Assembly: GCF_000317595.1 (NCBI RefSeq) | Contig: NZ_AEJC01000255.1 | Location: 1 to 57,282 of the forward strand | DNA length: 57,282 nt | Source of the DNA: Streptomyces ipomoeae 91-03 | Lineage (GTDB): Bacteria > Actinomycetota > Actinomycetes > Streptomycetales > Streptomycetaceae | Direction of reading: 5' to 3' | Shown here: one piece after another, positions 1 to 9,440 of the stretch | How the letters are laid out: each line of letters begins with the position of its first letter | How positions within the stretch are numbered: position 1 is the stretch's first letter | The notes under the pieces: model-generated | The model's database searches: none | The model's input: only the letters and a program-made list of their open reading frames with translations | What the model was told of the DNA's origin: nothing | Program-made: the position numbers and the translations under genes

Positions 1-67
1 CTCACAACCGGCACGAAGCGCAGCACGGCGAAAGCCCTCTCTCCCCCGCTCCCCCCTGGGCAGTACG

Positions 68-1087
68 GTGTCGTCCATGCGCCCCGACACTCCTGCCGAG
101 AACGTCGACCACACCTCCGAAGCGGCCCGCCTGGAGCGGACCGCGGCCCTCTACCCGGAGGACGCCGAACACCTCCTCCTCCAGGCCGCCGCCCACCGGG
201 AACTGTCCGGCGACCGCCCCACCGCGACGGCCCTCTACGACAGCCTCCTGTCGTCCTCCATCCCCCTGGAGAACCCCCACCTGGTACGAGCCCTGAAAGC
301 CGCGAACCTCTGGGAGTACGGCCACGAGGCGGAGGCAAGGGCGATCATCGACGGAGTCCGCGCGGCGATCCCGAGGGACCCGGCCCCCTGGGTGATCGTC
401 GCGGAGGCGTTGGAGGCCCACGACGAGCTGGAAGCAGCCCAGGACACCTTCACGACGGCCGTGACGTTGCTGCTGGCAGACGTCGAGGAACCCCCCTACG
501 CCACCCGCCCCCTGCTCTTCGGCCGCCACCGGGTCCGCCGCATGCTGGGCGCCCCCCACGACAACTGGGACGCCCTGGCGGACACCCTCCACTCGTCCTC
601 GATCTCCCTGGACGAACTCCACGACCCGAAACGCGTCTGGTCCCTGGGCTCGGACAACCCGGCGGAACTCCAGGCAGAAATCACCCGCCTACGAGCCGAA
701 CTGAACACCTACCGAGAGGCCCTCTCCCGCCCGTTCCCGGTAGCGGTCCTGCACTGGCCGGCGTCGGAACTGACGGAACTGCTGGGCACGTACCCGGGCC
801 TGACCCCGGAATACCCGACCCACGAGGAACACCTGGCGACCATAGAGTCCTCCCTGAGGGAACTGGCCTCTTCAGGCACCCCGAACCTAGGCATCGTGAC
901 AGGCACGGTCCCCTCCTACGAGGCCTTCGCGGCGTCGGAGAGCTCGTCCCCGAACGACGCGACGCTGCTCCCCCAGTACGCGACGACGCTGGCCGCGCGG
1001 GGGCTGGCCGTGGCGTGGCCGCCGCAGAGGGGGAACGCATGCTGGTGCGGATCGGAGCAGCCGTACGAGTCCTGTCACGGCGCGTAG
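68..1087 (+). CDS. SEC-C motif-containing protein
   Basis: A 339-aa soluble protein that I recognise by its last 20 residues. They carry a C-x-C-x8-C-H cluster (CWCGSEQPYESCH), the SEC-C zinc-binding motif also found at the SecA C-terminus. The first ~190 residues are helical and Ala/Leu/Glu-rich, with TPR-like spacing (RTAALYPEDAEHLLLQAAAH, then repeated helix pairs). The gene starts at GTG, and its G/C-rich third positions match the chromosomal right half rather than the island that follows. It is the last chromosomal-type gene before the IS4 element. The zinc motif is seen; the molecular role is unknown, and membership of a Streptomyces SEC-C/tetratricopeptide family is inferred. Confidence 0.8.
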   Translation: MSSMRPDTPAENVDHTSEAARLERTAALYPEDAEHLLLQAAAHRELSGDRPTATALYDSLLSSSIPLENPHLVRALKAANLWEYGHEAEARAIIDGVRAAIPRDPAPWVIVAEALEAHDELEAAQDTFTTAVTLLLADVEEPPYATRPLLFGRHRVRRMLGAPHDNWDALADTLHSSSISLDELHDPKRVWSLGSDNPAELQAEITRLRAELNTYREALSRPFPVAVLHWPASELTELLGTYPGLTPEYPTHEEHLATIESSLRELASSGTPNLGIVTGTVPSYEAFAASESSSPNDATLLPQYATTLAARGLAVAWPPQRGNACWCGSEQPYESCHGA

Positions 1088-1282
1088 CGGCCCCTCAGTA
1101 GGGGCGGCACCGTCCCCCACCCCAAGCCGCTAAACCAACCCAGCGTGCCGGCGAGGCGAGACCGCGCCCCGCATCCCCGCCCCACAACCCAGCCGACCTC
1201 ACCCCGCCCCCGGCCGGGCCACCCACCCTCCCGGGCCGCTCGCTCGCTTCTCTCCCGTCCTGGAGCGGCCCGGGTCAAGGGT

Positions 1283-2981
1283 CAATGCCGCGTAGTTAAG
1301 GGTCGGGAGGATGTGTCAAGCGGTTCGAGGAAAGTGGGGGCAAGGGGACGGGGCTCCGCGTAGGACAGGTGGTCTGCCAAGAACAGCCTGTCTCGGGGAG
1401 CCCCGTTGAGTGACGAGTCTGCCATCGTGTGTGCCCGGCGTGAGCGGGATCGGTTATTTGCCCCGGGTCATCTGGGAGAGCTGACCCGGTATGTGCCGGT
1501 GGAGCTGGTGGACGCGGTACTGGCAGAGCACGGCGGGGTGCAGAAGCGGCTGCGTCTGTTGCCCTCGCGGGTCGGGGTGTATCTGCTGCTGGCGATGGGA
1601 CTGTTCGCGTCGCTGAGTGTGGTGGGTGTGTGGCACAGGCTGTGCGCGAACCTGCCCGGGAGACGGTGGGAGCCGTCGGAGAAGGCATTGCGTGATCTGC
1701 GGCGCCGGATCGGGCCCGCGCCGTTGAAGGCATTGTTCGAGGTGGTGGCAGGGCCCCTTGGATGGCCCACGGGGCCGGGGATGGGCTACGGCCGATGGCG
1801 GACGGTCGCCTTCGACGGCTGTTCGTCGATCAAGGTGGCGGACACAGCGGCGAACCGCGCCTGGCTGGGCAAGTCGGGGCACGTGCGAGGCGGACAGGCG
1901 GGATATCCCCAGCTGGGGCTGATGGCCCTGGTCGAGACCGGCACCCGTGCCCTGCTCGGGGCCTGCTTCGGCCGGATCCACCAGGGCGAGACCGTGCAGG
2001 CACGCAGCCTGTTGCACCTGCTCACACCCGACATGCTCGTGCTGGCCGACCGTGCCTTCGACGGCGCCGCGTTCCTCGCCGAGGTCGAAGCGACCGGGGC
2101 TCAGTTCCTTGTGCGGGTCAGCGCCGCGCGCCGCCGGCCGCAGCAGGCGGTGCTGTCCGACGGCGGCAGGCTGTGCCGGGCCGGGACACGGACCGTGCGG
2201 ATGATCGACGCCGACCTGCACGTCCACCTGGCCGACGGCACCCGACTGCGGGAGCACTACCAGCTGGCCACCACTCTGACCGACCCCCGCCTGCACCGGG
2301 CAGAAGATCTCGTCCGGCTCTATCACGAACGCTGGGAAGCCGAGAGTGCCTTCCTTGCCCTGCGTCACACCCTGCTGGGCGGACGCGTGCTGCGTTCCGG
2401 CGACCCGGCCGGCCTCGCCCAGGAGATGTGGGCCCCGCTCACCCTCTACCAGGTCCTGCGCATGGCCATGGCCGATGCCGCCGGGCACCGCCTCGCCGAC
2501 CCGGACCGGGCCGGGTTCACCATCGCTCTGAACACCGCCCGCGACCAGGTCGTCCTCGCCGCCCAGGGCGATCCGGCAGACCTCAAAGGCACGATCGGCC
2601 GGGCCGTTCTGGCTCATCTCCTGCCGCCCCGCCGCGCCAGGGTCAGCGCCCGCAAGGTCAAATCACCCATCTCCCGCTACCACGCCAACACCGCACCACG
2701 GCCCACCCCCAGCACTCCCGTCACCGCCATTCACATCCGCCTGACGCAGCCGCCCGGCAGGCCGCCCACGCTGCCCCAACGCATCCTCGATCTCTTGCAG
2801 ACGGCCCCGGATCGCCACTGGCACCGCAACGAGATAGCCCGCGCCCTCGGCATCGAACGCACCGACCACCTACGCCAGCGACTCGCCGCCGCCACCCGCC
2901 ACGGCTGGATCCGAAAGATCAAAGACGCCACCTACACCCTCCCCTTGACAACACCCAACACCCCTTAACTACGAGGCATTG
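1283..2981 (+). mobile_element. IS4-family insertion sequence, complete, with 10-bp target duplication
   Basis: A 1699-bp element bounded by 20-bp terminal inverted repeats: CAATGCCGCGTAGTTAAGGG at 1283-1302 and its complement with one mismatch at 2962-2981. The sequence ggtcaagggt directly outside both ends (1273-1282 and 2982-2991) is a perfect 10-bp direct repeat, within the 9-12 bp that IS4-type elements duplicate. The single intact transposase gene, near-perfect ends and intact duplication suggest a recent, possibly still active, insertion. The target duplication is one arm of a GTCAAGGG/CCCTTGAC palindrome (2983-3035). Confidence 0.9.
1406..2968 (+). CDS. IS4-family DDE transposase
   Basis: A 520-aa transposase filling its IS element. 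It starts at TTG behind GGGGAG. The N-terminal ~90 residues match the IS4 N-terminal helical domain (RYVPVELVDAVLAEHGGVQKR, then RVGVYLLLAMGLF). The DDE core follows: first Asp in VAFDGCSS (~residue 139), second in LADRAFD (~residue 213), and the YREK-type Glu in LYHERWEAESAF (~residue 310). The last ~70 residues form a winged-helix-like segment (PQRILDLLQTAPDRHWHRNE) that many IS4 enzymes lack. No frameshift is visible, so the enzyme looks functional. It cuts and pastes its own element through the 20-bp ends. Confidence 0.93.
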   Translation: MSDESAIVCARRERDRLFAPGHLGELTRYVPVELVDAVLAEHGGVQKRLRLLPSRVGVYLLLAMGLFASLSVVGVWHRLCANLPGRRWEPSEKALRDLRRRIGPAPLKALFEVVAGPLGWPTGPGMGYGRWRTVAFDGCSSIKVADTAANRAWLGKSGHVRGGQAGYPQLGLMALVETGTRALLGACFGRIHQGETVQARSLLHLLTPDMLVLADRAFDGAAFLAEVEATGAQFLVRVSAARRRPQQAVLSDGGRLCRAGTRTVRMIDADLHVHLADGTRLREHYQLATTLTDPRLHRAEDLVRLYHERWEAESAFLALRHTLLGGRVLRSGDPAGLAQEMWAPLTLYQVLRMAMADAAGHRLADPDRAGFTIALNTARDQVVLAAQGDPADLKGTIGRAVLAHLLPPRRARVSARKVKSPISRYHANTAPRPTPSTPVTAIHIRLTQPPGRPPTLPQRILDLLQTAPDRHWHRNEIARALGIERTDHLRQRLAAATRHGWIRKIKDATYTLPLTTPNTP

Positions 2982-2982
2982 G

Positions 2983-3035
2983 GTCAAGGGTCGGCCGCAG
3001 GCCGATCGCCGAAGGCGACGCGCAGCGCCCTTGAC
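2983..3035. repeat. Intergenic palindrome used as IS4 target
   Basis: GTCAAGGG at 2983-2990 pairs exactly with CCCTTGAC at 3028-3035, and smaller GCCGCAGGC/GCCGAAGGC-type hairpins lie between. It resembles intergenic extragenic palindromes of Streptomyces and may end transcription of the SEC-C gene. The IS4 duplication copies its left arm. Confidence 0.5.
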
Positions 3036-3277
3036 GCGGGGCGCGGAAGCACGACACTGCCGAAGAAGCGGGCGGCCCAACGGCAACCACAGCTGCAAAC
3101 GAATTTGCGGCTCAACATGCTTCAGGCCTGCTGCACCCCTCTTCATATCTGCTCGGTTGCCCGTGGCAAGTTGGGCGTCCTGCAGTCGGGGCCTATGTAC
3201 GTCCTGGCCAAGGCTCCGCAACGAGCATGTCCGGCCGACCGACAGCGCGCACCCAGCACATTCGAAGCGCCGGCAGA

Positions 3278-3724
3278 ATGCCTTTTGTGTCTGGTGCCGT
3301 ACCGTCCTCCCCCGGAGTGTCCGCTCGCATGAGCCGCCAAGGCTCACGCGATACGACCCCTGAACTCTCGGTCCGCCGTCTTCTGCACGCCGCCGGTCTC
3401 CGTTATCGAGTCAACGCGCCCGTGCCGGGCATGCCCCGCCGCACGATCGACATCGTGTTCCCCAAGGCCAGAATCGCCGTCTTCCTGGACGGCTGCTTCT
3501 GGCACGGCTGCCCCGAGCATGCGACGCAACCGAAAGCGAACGCAGAGTGGTGGCGCAACAAGCTGGACAAGAACATGGCTCGCGATCGCGAGACCACTGC
3601 ACATCTGGAACAGACAGGTTGGACCGTGCTGCGCTTCTGGGAACACCAGCACCCCACCGACATCGCCCGCGTCGTGGCCGAGGCCAGGAAGGCGGCGGAC
3701 GGGCCTCATCACCGTCACACGTAA
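3278..3724 (+). CDS. vsr: Very short patch repair (Vsr-type) endonuclease
   Basis: A Vsr-family nuclease of ~148 aa. In classical systems Vsr nicks 5' of T in T:G mismatches left by deamination of 5-methylcytosine; here it may instead be a restriction effector. Family signatures in order: MSRQGSRDTTPELSVRRLLH, then IDIVF (metal Asp), FLDGCFWHGCPEH with the active-site and zinc-site His/Cys pattern, NAEWWRNKLDKN, and WTVLRFWEHQ. I chose ATG 3278 because family proteins begin shortly before the MSRQGSRDT block; ATG 3227 and ATG 3329 are alternatives and no ribosome-binding site decides. It is the first gene of the + strand defence arm, 112 bp before the GHKL ATPase. Vsr next to cytosine methyltransferases is expected. 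Confidence 0.9.
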   Translation: MPFVSGAVPSSPGVSARMSRQGSRDTTPELSVRRLLHAAGLRYRVNAPVPGMPRRTIDIVFPKARIAVFLDGCFWHGCPEHATQPKANAEWWRNKLDKNMARDRETTAHLEQTGWTVLRFWEHQHPTDIARVVAEARKAADGPHHRHT

Positions 3725-3836
3725 TGCCCACGCCCTCAGCGCCTACCGAAACTTCGGGCTTCAAGTATGTTGTCCGACCTCTACGCTACCGTCACCATTG
3801 ATCGTATTAGATGGCTGTGACCCGCAAGGCGAGGAA

Positions 3837-5369
3837 ATGATCACCGACTGGCAGTTCGATGTGCCCACCGCAGGGAGCAAGCACCTTCCGCCGGACGCGC
3901 GGTACATGGAGGCGCTCAGCAGCCAGGGATACGGCTTCGAGGTAGCCATCGCCGACCTGGTGGACAACTCCATCGACGCCGGCGCCAAGGACGTGGTGAT
4001 CCACTTCCTCCGAGATGGTGACCAACTCGTCAGCCTCCTTGTCGTGGATGACGGCAAGGGCATGAGCGACGAGGACCTGGACATCGCCATGACCGTGGGT
4101 GGTCGCCGCGATTACGGCGACAAGGCTTTGGGCATGTTCGGCACCGGCCTGAAATCCGCATCGCTCAGCCACGCCTCCGCCGTCACTCTCGTCAGCACCA
4201 CGAAACGTACTCGGGCAGCCGGACGCCGCTGGCTGATGGAACGGGCTGTGTCCGGATTCCAGTGCGACATCGTCGCGCCCGGCTACGCGCAGAACCTCAT
4301 CGACCGATATGCAGACCGGCCCATCGTGTGGCAGGGAACTGTAGTGCGCTGGGACGGCGTGAAGGACTTCCCCAAACATGGCGGAGGCGGCCAAACCGAC
4401 CGCTATCTCCAACGCACGATCAATAAGCTCGGCCTCCACTTGGGCCTCTACCTCCATCGCTTCCTCGTGAAGGATGACTTCAACATCACGATCGCTGTAG
4501 AGGATGTCCGCACCGGAACTGTCTATCTGGACTTCGGCGTTGAGCCATTGGACCCCTTCGGCTATCCGGTCAGCGGCAACCACGAGTACCCTCGCAGAAT
4601 CACTGCATCCGTTCCTTCCTTGGGCGATGTAATGCTCGACGCCCACATCTGGACCCCGAAGTCAAATGTCGACGAGTACAAGGCCGTTGGATCCGTCATC
4701 GACCGACAGGGCTTCTACTTCTACCGAAATGACCGTCTAGTACAGGCCGGCGGCTGGAACAACTTCCGACAGCCGGAACAGCATCTCTCCCTGGCTCGCG
4801 TAGCAGTTGACCTGCCTGCCGAATCCAGTGATGTGTTCCGCCTCACCGTCAAGAAGTCCGGCGTCGAAGCATCGCCAGAATTCACGACAGCGCTGGAAAA
4901 GGCTACCGACCCCGACGGGCACTCTTTCCTCCAGTATCTCAACGATGCCGATGCCGTTTATCGCGACTCACGCAAGAGGTCCAGCACCGCACGGAAGCCA
5001 GTCATTCCACCCGGAAAGGGAATGGCCCCCACTGTTCGGGAGACAGTGATAGAAGAACTTCCGACGATCCCCAACATGGACCCCATCTCGATCCGATGGC
5101 AGAAGCTCGACAACGAGCTGTTCTTTCAGATTGATCGCGAGGACAGCACCATTATCCTCAACCAGCATTATCGATCAGCGATCCTGGGCGGCCGCCGCGG
5201 CGGCCTCAACGATGCACCACTCCTTAAATCCCTGATGTACATACTGCTCCACCAGGTTTTCGAGAAGGAGTACAGCGGAAGCAGAGAAAAGGACAACCTG
5301 CAACTGTGGCAGGCAATCCTCGTATCAGCGGCCCGCGCAGAAATCAACGGGATGGCCGACAGTGAGTGA
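3837..5369 (+). CDS. MutL/MORC-like GHKL ATPase of a restriction-type system
   Basis: A 510-aa protein starting at ATG behind GCGAGGAA. It has a clear GHKL (Bergerat) fold: motif N at residues 35-48 (E..IADLVDNSIDA), the D-x-G-x-G box at 72-76 (DDGKGM) and the lid-type G-x-G box near 99-107 (LGMFGTGLKSAS). The order and spacing match MutL/MORC/Hsp90-like enzymes rather than histidine kinases. The next ~180 residues could be the S5-like transducer, and the C-terminus is unassigned. Such ATPases act as ATP-driven clamps on DNA. Its stop overlaps the PD-(D/E)XK gene start, so translation is probably coupled. A GHKL ATPase with Z1, PD-(D/E)XK, Vsr and methylases was predicted as a restriction-modification type by Iyer, Abhiman and Aravind (2008). 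GC is visibly lower than in flanking genes. Confidence 0.88.
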   Translation: MITDWQFDVPTAGSKHLPPDARYMEALSSQGYGFEVAIADLVDNSIDAGAKDVVIHFLRDGDQLVSLLVVDDGKGMSDEDLDIAMTVGGRRDYGDKALGMFGTGLKSASLSHASAVTLVSTTKRTRAAGRRWLMERAVSGFQCDIVAPGYAQNLIDRYADRPIVWQGTVVRWDGVKDFPKHGGGGQTDRYLQRTINKLGLHLGLYLHRFLVKDDFNITIAVEDVRTGTVYLDFGVEPLDPFGYPVSGNHEYPRRITASVPSLGDVMLDAHIWTPKSNVDEYKAVGSVIDRQGFYFYRNDRLVQAGGWNNFRQPEQHLSLARVAVDLPAESSDVFRLTVKKSGVEASPEFTTALEKATDPDGHSFLQYLNDADAVYRDSRKRSSTARKPVIPPGKGMAPTVRETVIEELPTIPNMDPISIRWQKLDNELFFQIDREDSTIILNQHYRSAILGGRRGGLNDAPLLKSLMYILLHQVFEKEYSGSREKDNLQLWQAILVSAARAEINGMADSE

Positions 5370-6336
5370 GAGTAAGCACGTCCGTTGGACCGAGGTTGAA
5401 TACTTTCTCGGAAAGGGTCAGGCGACGACGTTTCCTCTCTCCGCTCCCTCTGCCCACCCTGAGGTTTCATATGTGGTCGGCCACGGCGGTCGGGACATAG
5501 CCTTGCACGTCGAACTCGACCGCCGACATCGTCCGCCGCACTCCTCCATGCCCACGATCCGCATAGAGCAAATAGCAGAGCGCGGTATGCGCATGGCTCG
5601 GATCCGCACCACTCAAGTAACCTTGATGCGCGACTTCCACGACTTCCTGTCAGCAATCGCCGACAGGATCGTGGCGCACGGTCGCACCCTGGATCAAGCT
5701 TTTGAAGAGACGATACGGGCGTGGAGCGCACTGCTGAACCAACCTCGTGGCTTCAGCACGGAGAAACGTATCGGCCTCATGGGCGAACTGGCAGTTCTCC
5801 GCTCCCTTGCCCAAGGGTACGGCTGGGCGACTGCGGTCGATTCGTGGACTGGCCCTGAAGATGAAGAGCACGACTTCGGCCTCCCGGACTTCGATCTCGA
5901 AGTGAAGACAACTGCGTCTGAGCAGCGCCGCCACACGATCCACGGAATCAGACAGCTCGACCCCACACCCGGCCGCCCTCTATGGTTCGCCTCCTTGCAA
6001 CTCACCCGAGGCGGAACCCACGGTCGCACACTGACCGACTGTGTACATGCCGTGCGTTCTTCTGTAGCCGACCACGCCCCGGCATCCATGAGTCGCCTGA
6101 ACAGCAAGCTTGCCGCGGTGGGCTGGTCGAACGACCTTCCCGACGACGAACGTTGGACACCTCGATCTCAACCCCTTCTGCTCGACTCCTCAGCAGTGCC
6201 ACGGCTGGATCCCTCCGTTCTTCAAACGTCCGTCGCGGAACGGATATCGAGCGTCCAGTACACGATCGACGTCACCGGCTTGTCCTCAACCATCGAGGCT
6301 CCGTCCACCGCACTCTCTGAATTTCAACTCCCGTAA
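5362..6336 (+). CDS. PD-(D/E)XK motif protein (DUF4420-like), putative nuclease
   Basis: A 324-aa protein starting at GTG and overlapping the ATPase gene by 8 bp. The nuclease core is readable: E142 (GLMGELAVLRSL), D171 in HDFGLPDF and E180-V-K182 (LEVKTT), giving the E...D...ExK layout of this fold. Residues 1-130 contain RGMRMARIRTTQ and may bind partner or DNA. The layout fits the family annotated as PD-(D/E)XK motif protein/DUF4420, usually found next to Z1 proteins. It is the likeliest DNA-cutting subunit of the system, together with Vsr. Cleavage specificity cannot be read from sequence. Confidence 0.85.
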   Translation: MSESKHVRWTEVEYFLGKGQATTFPLSAPSAHPEVSYVVGHGGRDIALHVELDRRHRPPHSSMPTIRIEQIAERGMRMARIRTTQVTLMRDFHDFLSAIADRIVAHGRTLDQAFEETIRAWSALLNQPRGFSTEKRIGLMGELAVLRSLAQGYGWATAVDSWTGPEDEEHDFGLPDFDLEVKTTASEQRRHTIHGIRQLDPTPGRPLWFASLQLTRGGTHGRTLTDCVHAVRSSVADHAPASMSRLNSKLAAVGWSNDLPDDERWTPRSQPLLLDSSAVPRLDPSVLQTSVAERISSVQYTIDVTGLSSTIEAPSTALSEFQLP

Positions 6337-6354
6337 CGCCTTAGGACTCTCGTC

Positions 6355-9300
6355 ATGACCGATGCAGAAACTGTACGGCTCACTCTCCACAAGTCGGCTC
6401 TCGCAGGTATGCAGGCCAACCGGCCGAAGAACCTGCAGCGCGCGCTTGAGTACCAGGCAGAGGACGAGGGACCTCGGGCGCAAGCCCACGCCACTGAGTC
6501 AGACTTTCAGGACAAGCTCCACTCGTCTCATTCCACGGATCAGTTGGTGGAGCTGTGGCGCAAGCAACTCACTCAGTGGGATTATGCCGAGAATCCTGCT
6601 TGGTCGGACACCGAGTCACGCACGGATGAACGAAGGACCGCGGTATTCGATCTACTTGGCCTCCAGGATGAAACACGTAAACTCCTGAGTGCACTCATCC
6701 CCGTACCCAAGGCCGCCGGCGCCGTGGTCATCAGCGATGAGTTCACTCCCTGGTACACGCCTCAGTCACAGCAGGGACGCAGCTGGTACTGGCCCGCATA
6801 CAGGCGACTACTGGCCGAGAAAGGTTGGCCGGAGACAGCAGTTGCCGATCTCGACACAGCCTCGGACCGAGTCGTCGAAAGGCTGGCAAACCCGACCGAC
6901 CCTGCGGCCTATCAGTCAAAGGGATTGGTGGTTGGCTACGTTCAGTCGGGCAAGACCGCGAACTTCACCGGCGTCATCGCCAAAGCCGTGGACGCGGGGT
7001 ATCGCTTGATCATTGTTCTCGGCGGTACCCTCAACCTGCTGCGGGCACAGACGCAACGTCGTCTCGACATGGAACTCGTCGGACGCGAGAATATTCTGCG
7101 TGGAGCGGCCGAGTACGAATCCGACTATGCCGATGACCCCGCCTGGTCCAAGGGAAAGTTCCTGTCCCACAATGGCCTGCCGTCGGCTCTCGGCGCTTTC
7201 GACATCGTCCGGATGACCACCAGGGACAACGACTACAAAAGCCTGTTGCAGGGCATTGTGGCACTTGAGTTCGAGAAGCAGGAGCCGGCACTCCCCCTCC
7301 ACGACCCACGAAACTTGCACCGCTCCTCGGCGCGCCTCATGGTCGTCAAGAAGAACAAGACCGTGCTTTCCAAGCTCGTCAAAGACCTCAACAAGATCAA
7401 GACCCCACTATCCGAGATCCCAGTCCTGATCATCGACGACGAGTCGGATGAGGCTTCCGTCAACACGTCCAACCTCAGCAAGCCGGATGCCGAACGCACT
7501 GCCATCAATCAGAAGATCTCAGAACTTCTGCAGATGCTCCCTCGCGCCCAATACGTCGGGTACACGGCCACTCCGTTTGCCAACGTATTCATCGATCCGA
7601 GCGACACCGAAGACATTTTCCCCAAGGACTTCATCGTCTCCCTGCCCCGTCCTGACGGATACATGGGTGTCCAGGACTTCCATGACCTGGACTCGGTGAT
7701 CCCGCACGAGGAGCGTACATTCGCCAACTCCAACGAGAAGGCCCATGTGCGGGACATCGTCCTCGCCGACGACGAGGACGATACGGCTCTCCAACGAGCC
7801 ATGGACATGTTCGTACTGACAGCGGCAATGAAGCTGTACCGAGAGGAAAACGGCCTCGGCGATCGGTACTTCCAACACCACACTATGCTCATCCACGAAT
7901 CGGTCCGCACCGCGGATCACCGTGAACTCCTGGGCCGAGTGACACAGCTGTGGTGGAACTCCGGCTACACCAGTGCCACCGGACATGAGCGGTTGCGCGA
8001 ACTCTTCGAAACCGATCTCGCTCCGGTTTCCCACGTCCGAGCCGAGGGGCAGGCCGTCCCTGACTCTTACGCCGAGCTCGCCCGCTACATCGGTGCTGCC
8101 GCGATGCGCATCGGCGGCGACGACCAGCCCATCATCGTCGTCAACGGTGACAAAGACATCGAAACGGGCGAGGCCGACTTCGACAAACGCTCCATCTGGA
8201 AGATCCTGATCGGAGGGCAGAAGCTCGCTCGCGGCTTCACGGTCGAGGGTCTGACCGTCACCTACTATCGCCGCCGTACGAACAACGCCTCCACGTTGAT
8301 GCAGATGGGCCGTTGGTTCGGCTTCCGCAAGGGCTATCGGGATCTCGTCCGGCTGTACTTGGGCCGTGAGGAGACCATGGGCGCCAAGGACATCGACCTG
8401 TACGAGGCATTCGAAGCGATCTGCCGTGACGAAGAGACCTTCCGTAGGGAACTCCAGCAGTACGCCGAGGTGATCGACGGCCAACCGCAGGTCACACCTG
8501 CTCAGGTGCCCCCGTTGGTGTCGCAGCACTTGTCCTGGTTGCCGCCGACCAGCGCCAACAAGATGTTCAACGCGCAGTTGGTGGAGAAGCGTTCACCGGG
8601 GCAATGGGAAGAGCCGACCGCCTACCCGGTGTCCGCACCGGCAATTCGTCACAACACCGGATTGTGGATGCCGGTACTTGAGTCGTTGACAACCACCGCG
8701 ACGGAGTTCGCCTACCACTTCGGCGCTGTGACGCATCGATTCAGTGCCCTGACCGGGTTGGTCACATCGAACGACCTTCTGCCCCTGCTGCGCTCCCTGA
8801 AGTGGGGAGCTGAGGCGCAATTCGCGCCCCATCTCCGATACTTGGAAGAAATCACCAAGTCATCGCCGGCCAAGGTCGAGGACTGGCTCGTCCTCGCGCC
8901 TCAGCACGCGTCGGGGAACAAGCACGTCTTGCTCGGTACTGCAAATCGGCCGTTCTCCTGGTTCAGCCGTACGCGTCGCCGAGGCCCACTTTTCGGTGCG
9001 GTCAGGGATCCCAAGCATGTTGCCGTTGCGCTGCGCATCGCAGGAGCGCTTCCTTCCAGCGATGACCCTGCCACCGAGCATTACGTCAGCGCACGCCGCG
9101 GAGTCATTGTTCTGTACCCCATCGTGGAGCCGCAGCACAAGGGAGAGTTGGAAGCATCTGGTCAGATCGATCCGAGCAAGCTCGTCATGGCCTTCGGCTT
9201 CGTCGCACCGTCTTCAGCACGAAGCAGTGATGGAAGGGTCGTAACATTCACCACGATCGACTCATCGGACGCGGCGATCATCACCAAGGGCTCGGAGTGA
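6355..9300 (+). CDS. Z1 domain-containing SF2-like ATPase
   Basis: A 981-aa protein starting 18 bp after the nuclease gene. It shows a helicase-like ATPase core: Walker A GYVQSGKTANF at ~194-204, a Walker B-like IIDDESDEAS at ~358-367, motif III YTATPFANVF at ~402-411, GGQKLARGFTVEGL near 622 and an arginine-finger region MQMGRWFGFRKGY near 648-660. TATPFAN and GRWFGFR are signatures of the Z1 family. The C-terminal ~230 residues have no recognised motif. It probably translocates on or remodels DNA for the restriction complex. Codon use is less G/C-biased than in the 37-57 kb genes, consistent with transfer. Confidence 0.92.
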   Translation: MTDAETVRLTLHKSALAGMQANRPKNLQRALEYQAEDEGPRAQAHATESDFQDKLHSSHSTDQLVELWRKQLTQWDYAENPAWSDTESRTDERRTAVFDLLGLQDETRKLLSALIPVPKAAGAVVISDEFTPWYTPQSQQGRSWYWPAYRRLLAEKGWPETAVADLDTASDRVVERLANPTDPAAYQSKGLVVGYVQSGKTANFTGVIAKAVDAGYRLIIVLGGTLNLLRAQTQRRLDMELVGRENILRGAAEYESDYADDPAWSKGKFLSHNGLPSALGAFDIVRMTTRDNDYKSLLQGIVALEFEKQEPALPLHDPRNLHRSSARLMVVKKNKTVLSKLVKDLNKIKTPLSEIPVLIIDDESDEASVNTSNLSKPDAERTAINQKISELLQMLPRAQYVGYTATPFANVFIDPSDTEDIFPKDFIVSLPRPDGYMGVQDFHDLDSVIPHEERTFANSNEKAHVRDIVLADDEDDTALQRAMDMFVLTAAMKLYREENGLGDRYFQHHTMLIHESVRTADHRELLGRVTQLWWNSGYTSATGHERLRELFETDLAPVSHVRAEGQAVPDSYAELARYIGAAAMRIGGDDQPIIVVNGDKDIETGEADFDKRSIWKILIGGQKLARGFTVEGLTVTYYRRRTNNASTLMQMGRWFGFRKGYRDLVRLYLGREETMGAKDIDLYEAFEAICRDEETFRRELQQYAEVIDGQPQVTPAQVPPLVSQHLSWLPPTSANKMFNAQLVEKRSPGQWEEPTAYPVSAPAIRHNTGLWMPVLESLTTTATEFAYHFGAVTHRFSALTGLVTSNDLLPLLRSLKWGAEAQFAPHLRYLEEITKSSPAKVEDWLVLAPQHASGNKHVLLGTANRPFSWFSRTRRRGPLFGAVRDPKHVAVALRIAGALPSSDDPATEHYVSARRGVIVLYPIVEPQHKGELEASGQIDPSKLVMAFGFVAPSSARSSDGRVVTFTTIDSSDAAIITKGSE

Positions 9301-9440
9301 ACCTCCGCCTGTCCTGAATTCTTCGCTGCGGTGCACGGCACAGGCCGCGCTCGGCCGTGCACCGCACCTCGTGACGTCCCTCCCCTACTCTGGACCCTGC
9401 GTGGGTCGGCCCCCGCGCAGGTGGAGAGGGGGAGCCGCAC

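Noticed and set aside
1454..2617. 387-codon open frame antisense to the IS4 transposase
   Set aside because: The transposase frame has DDE motifs and element-matched ends; this one has none.
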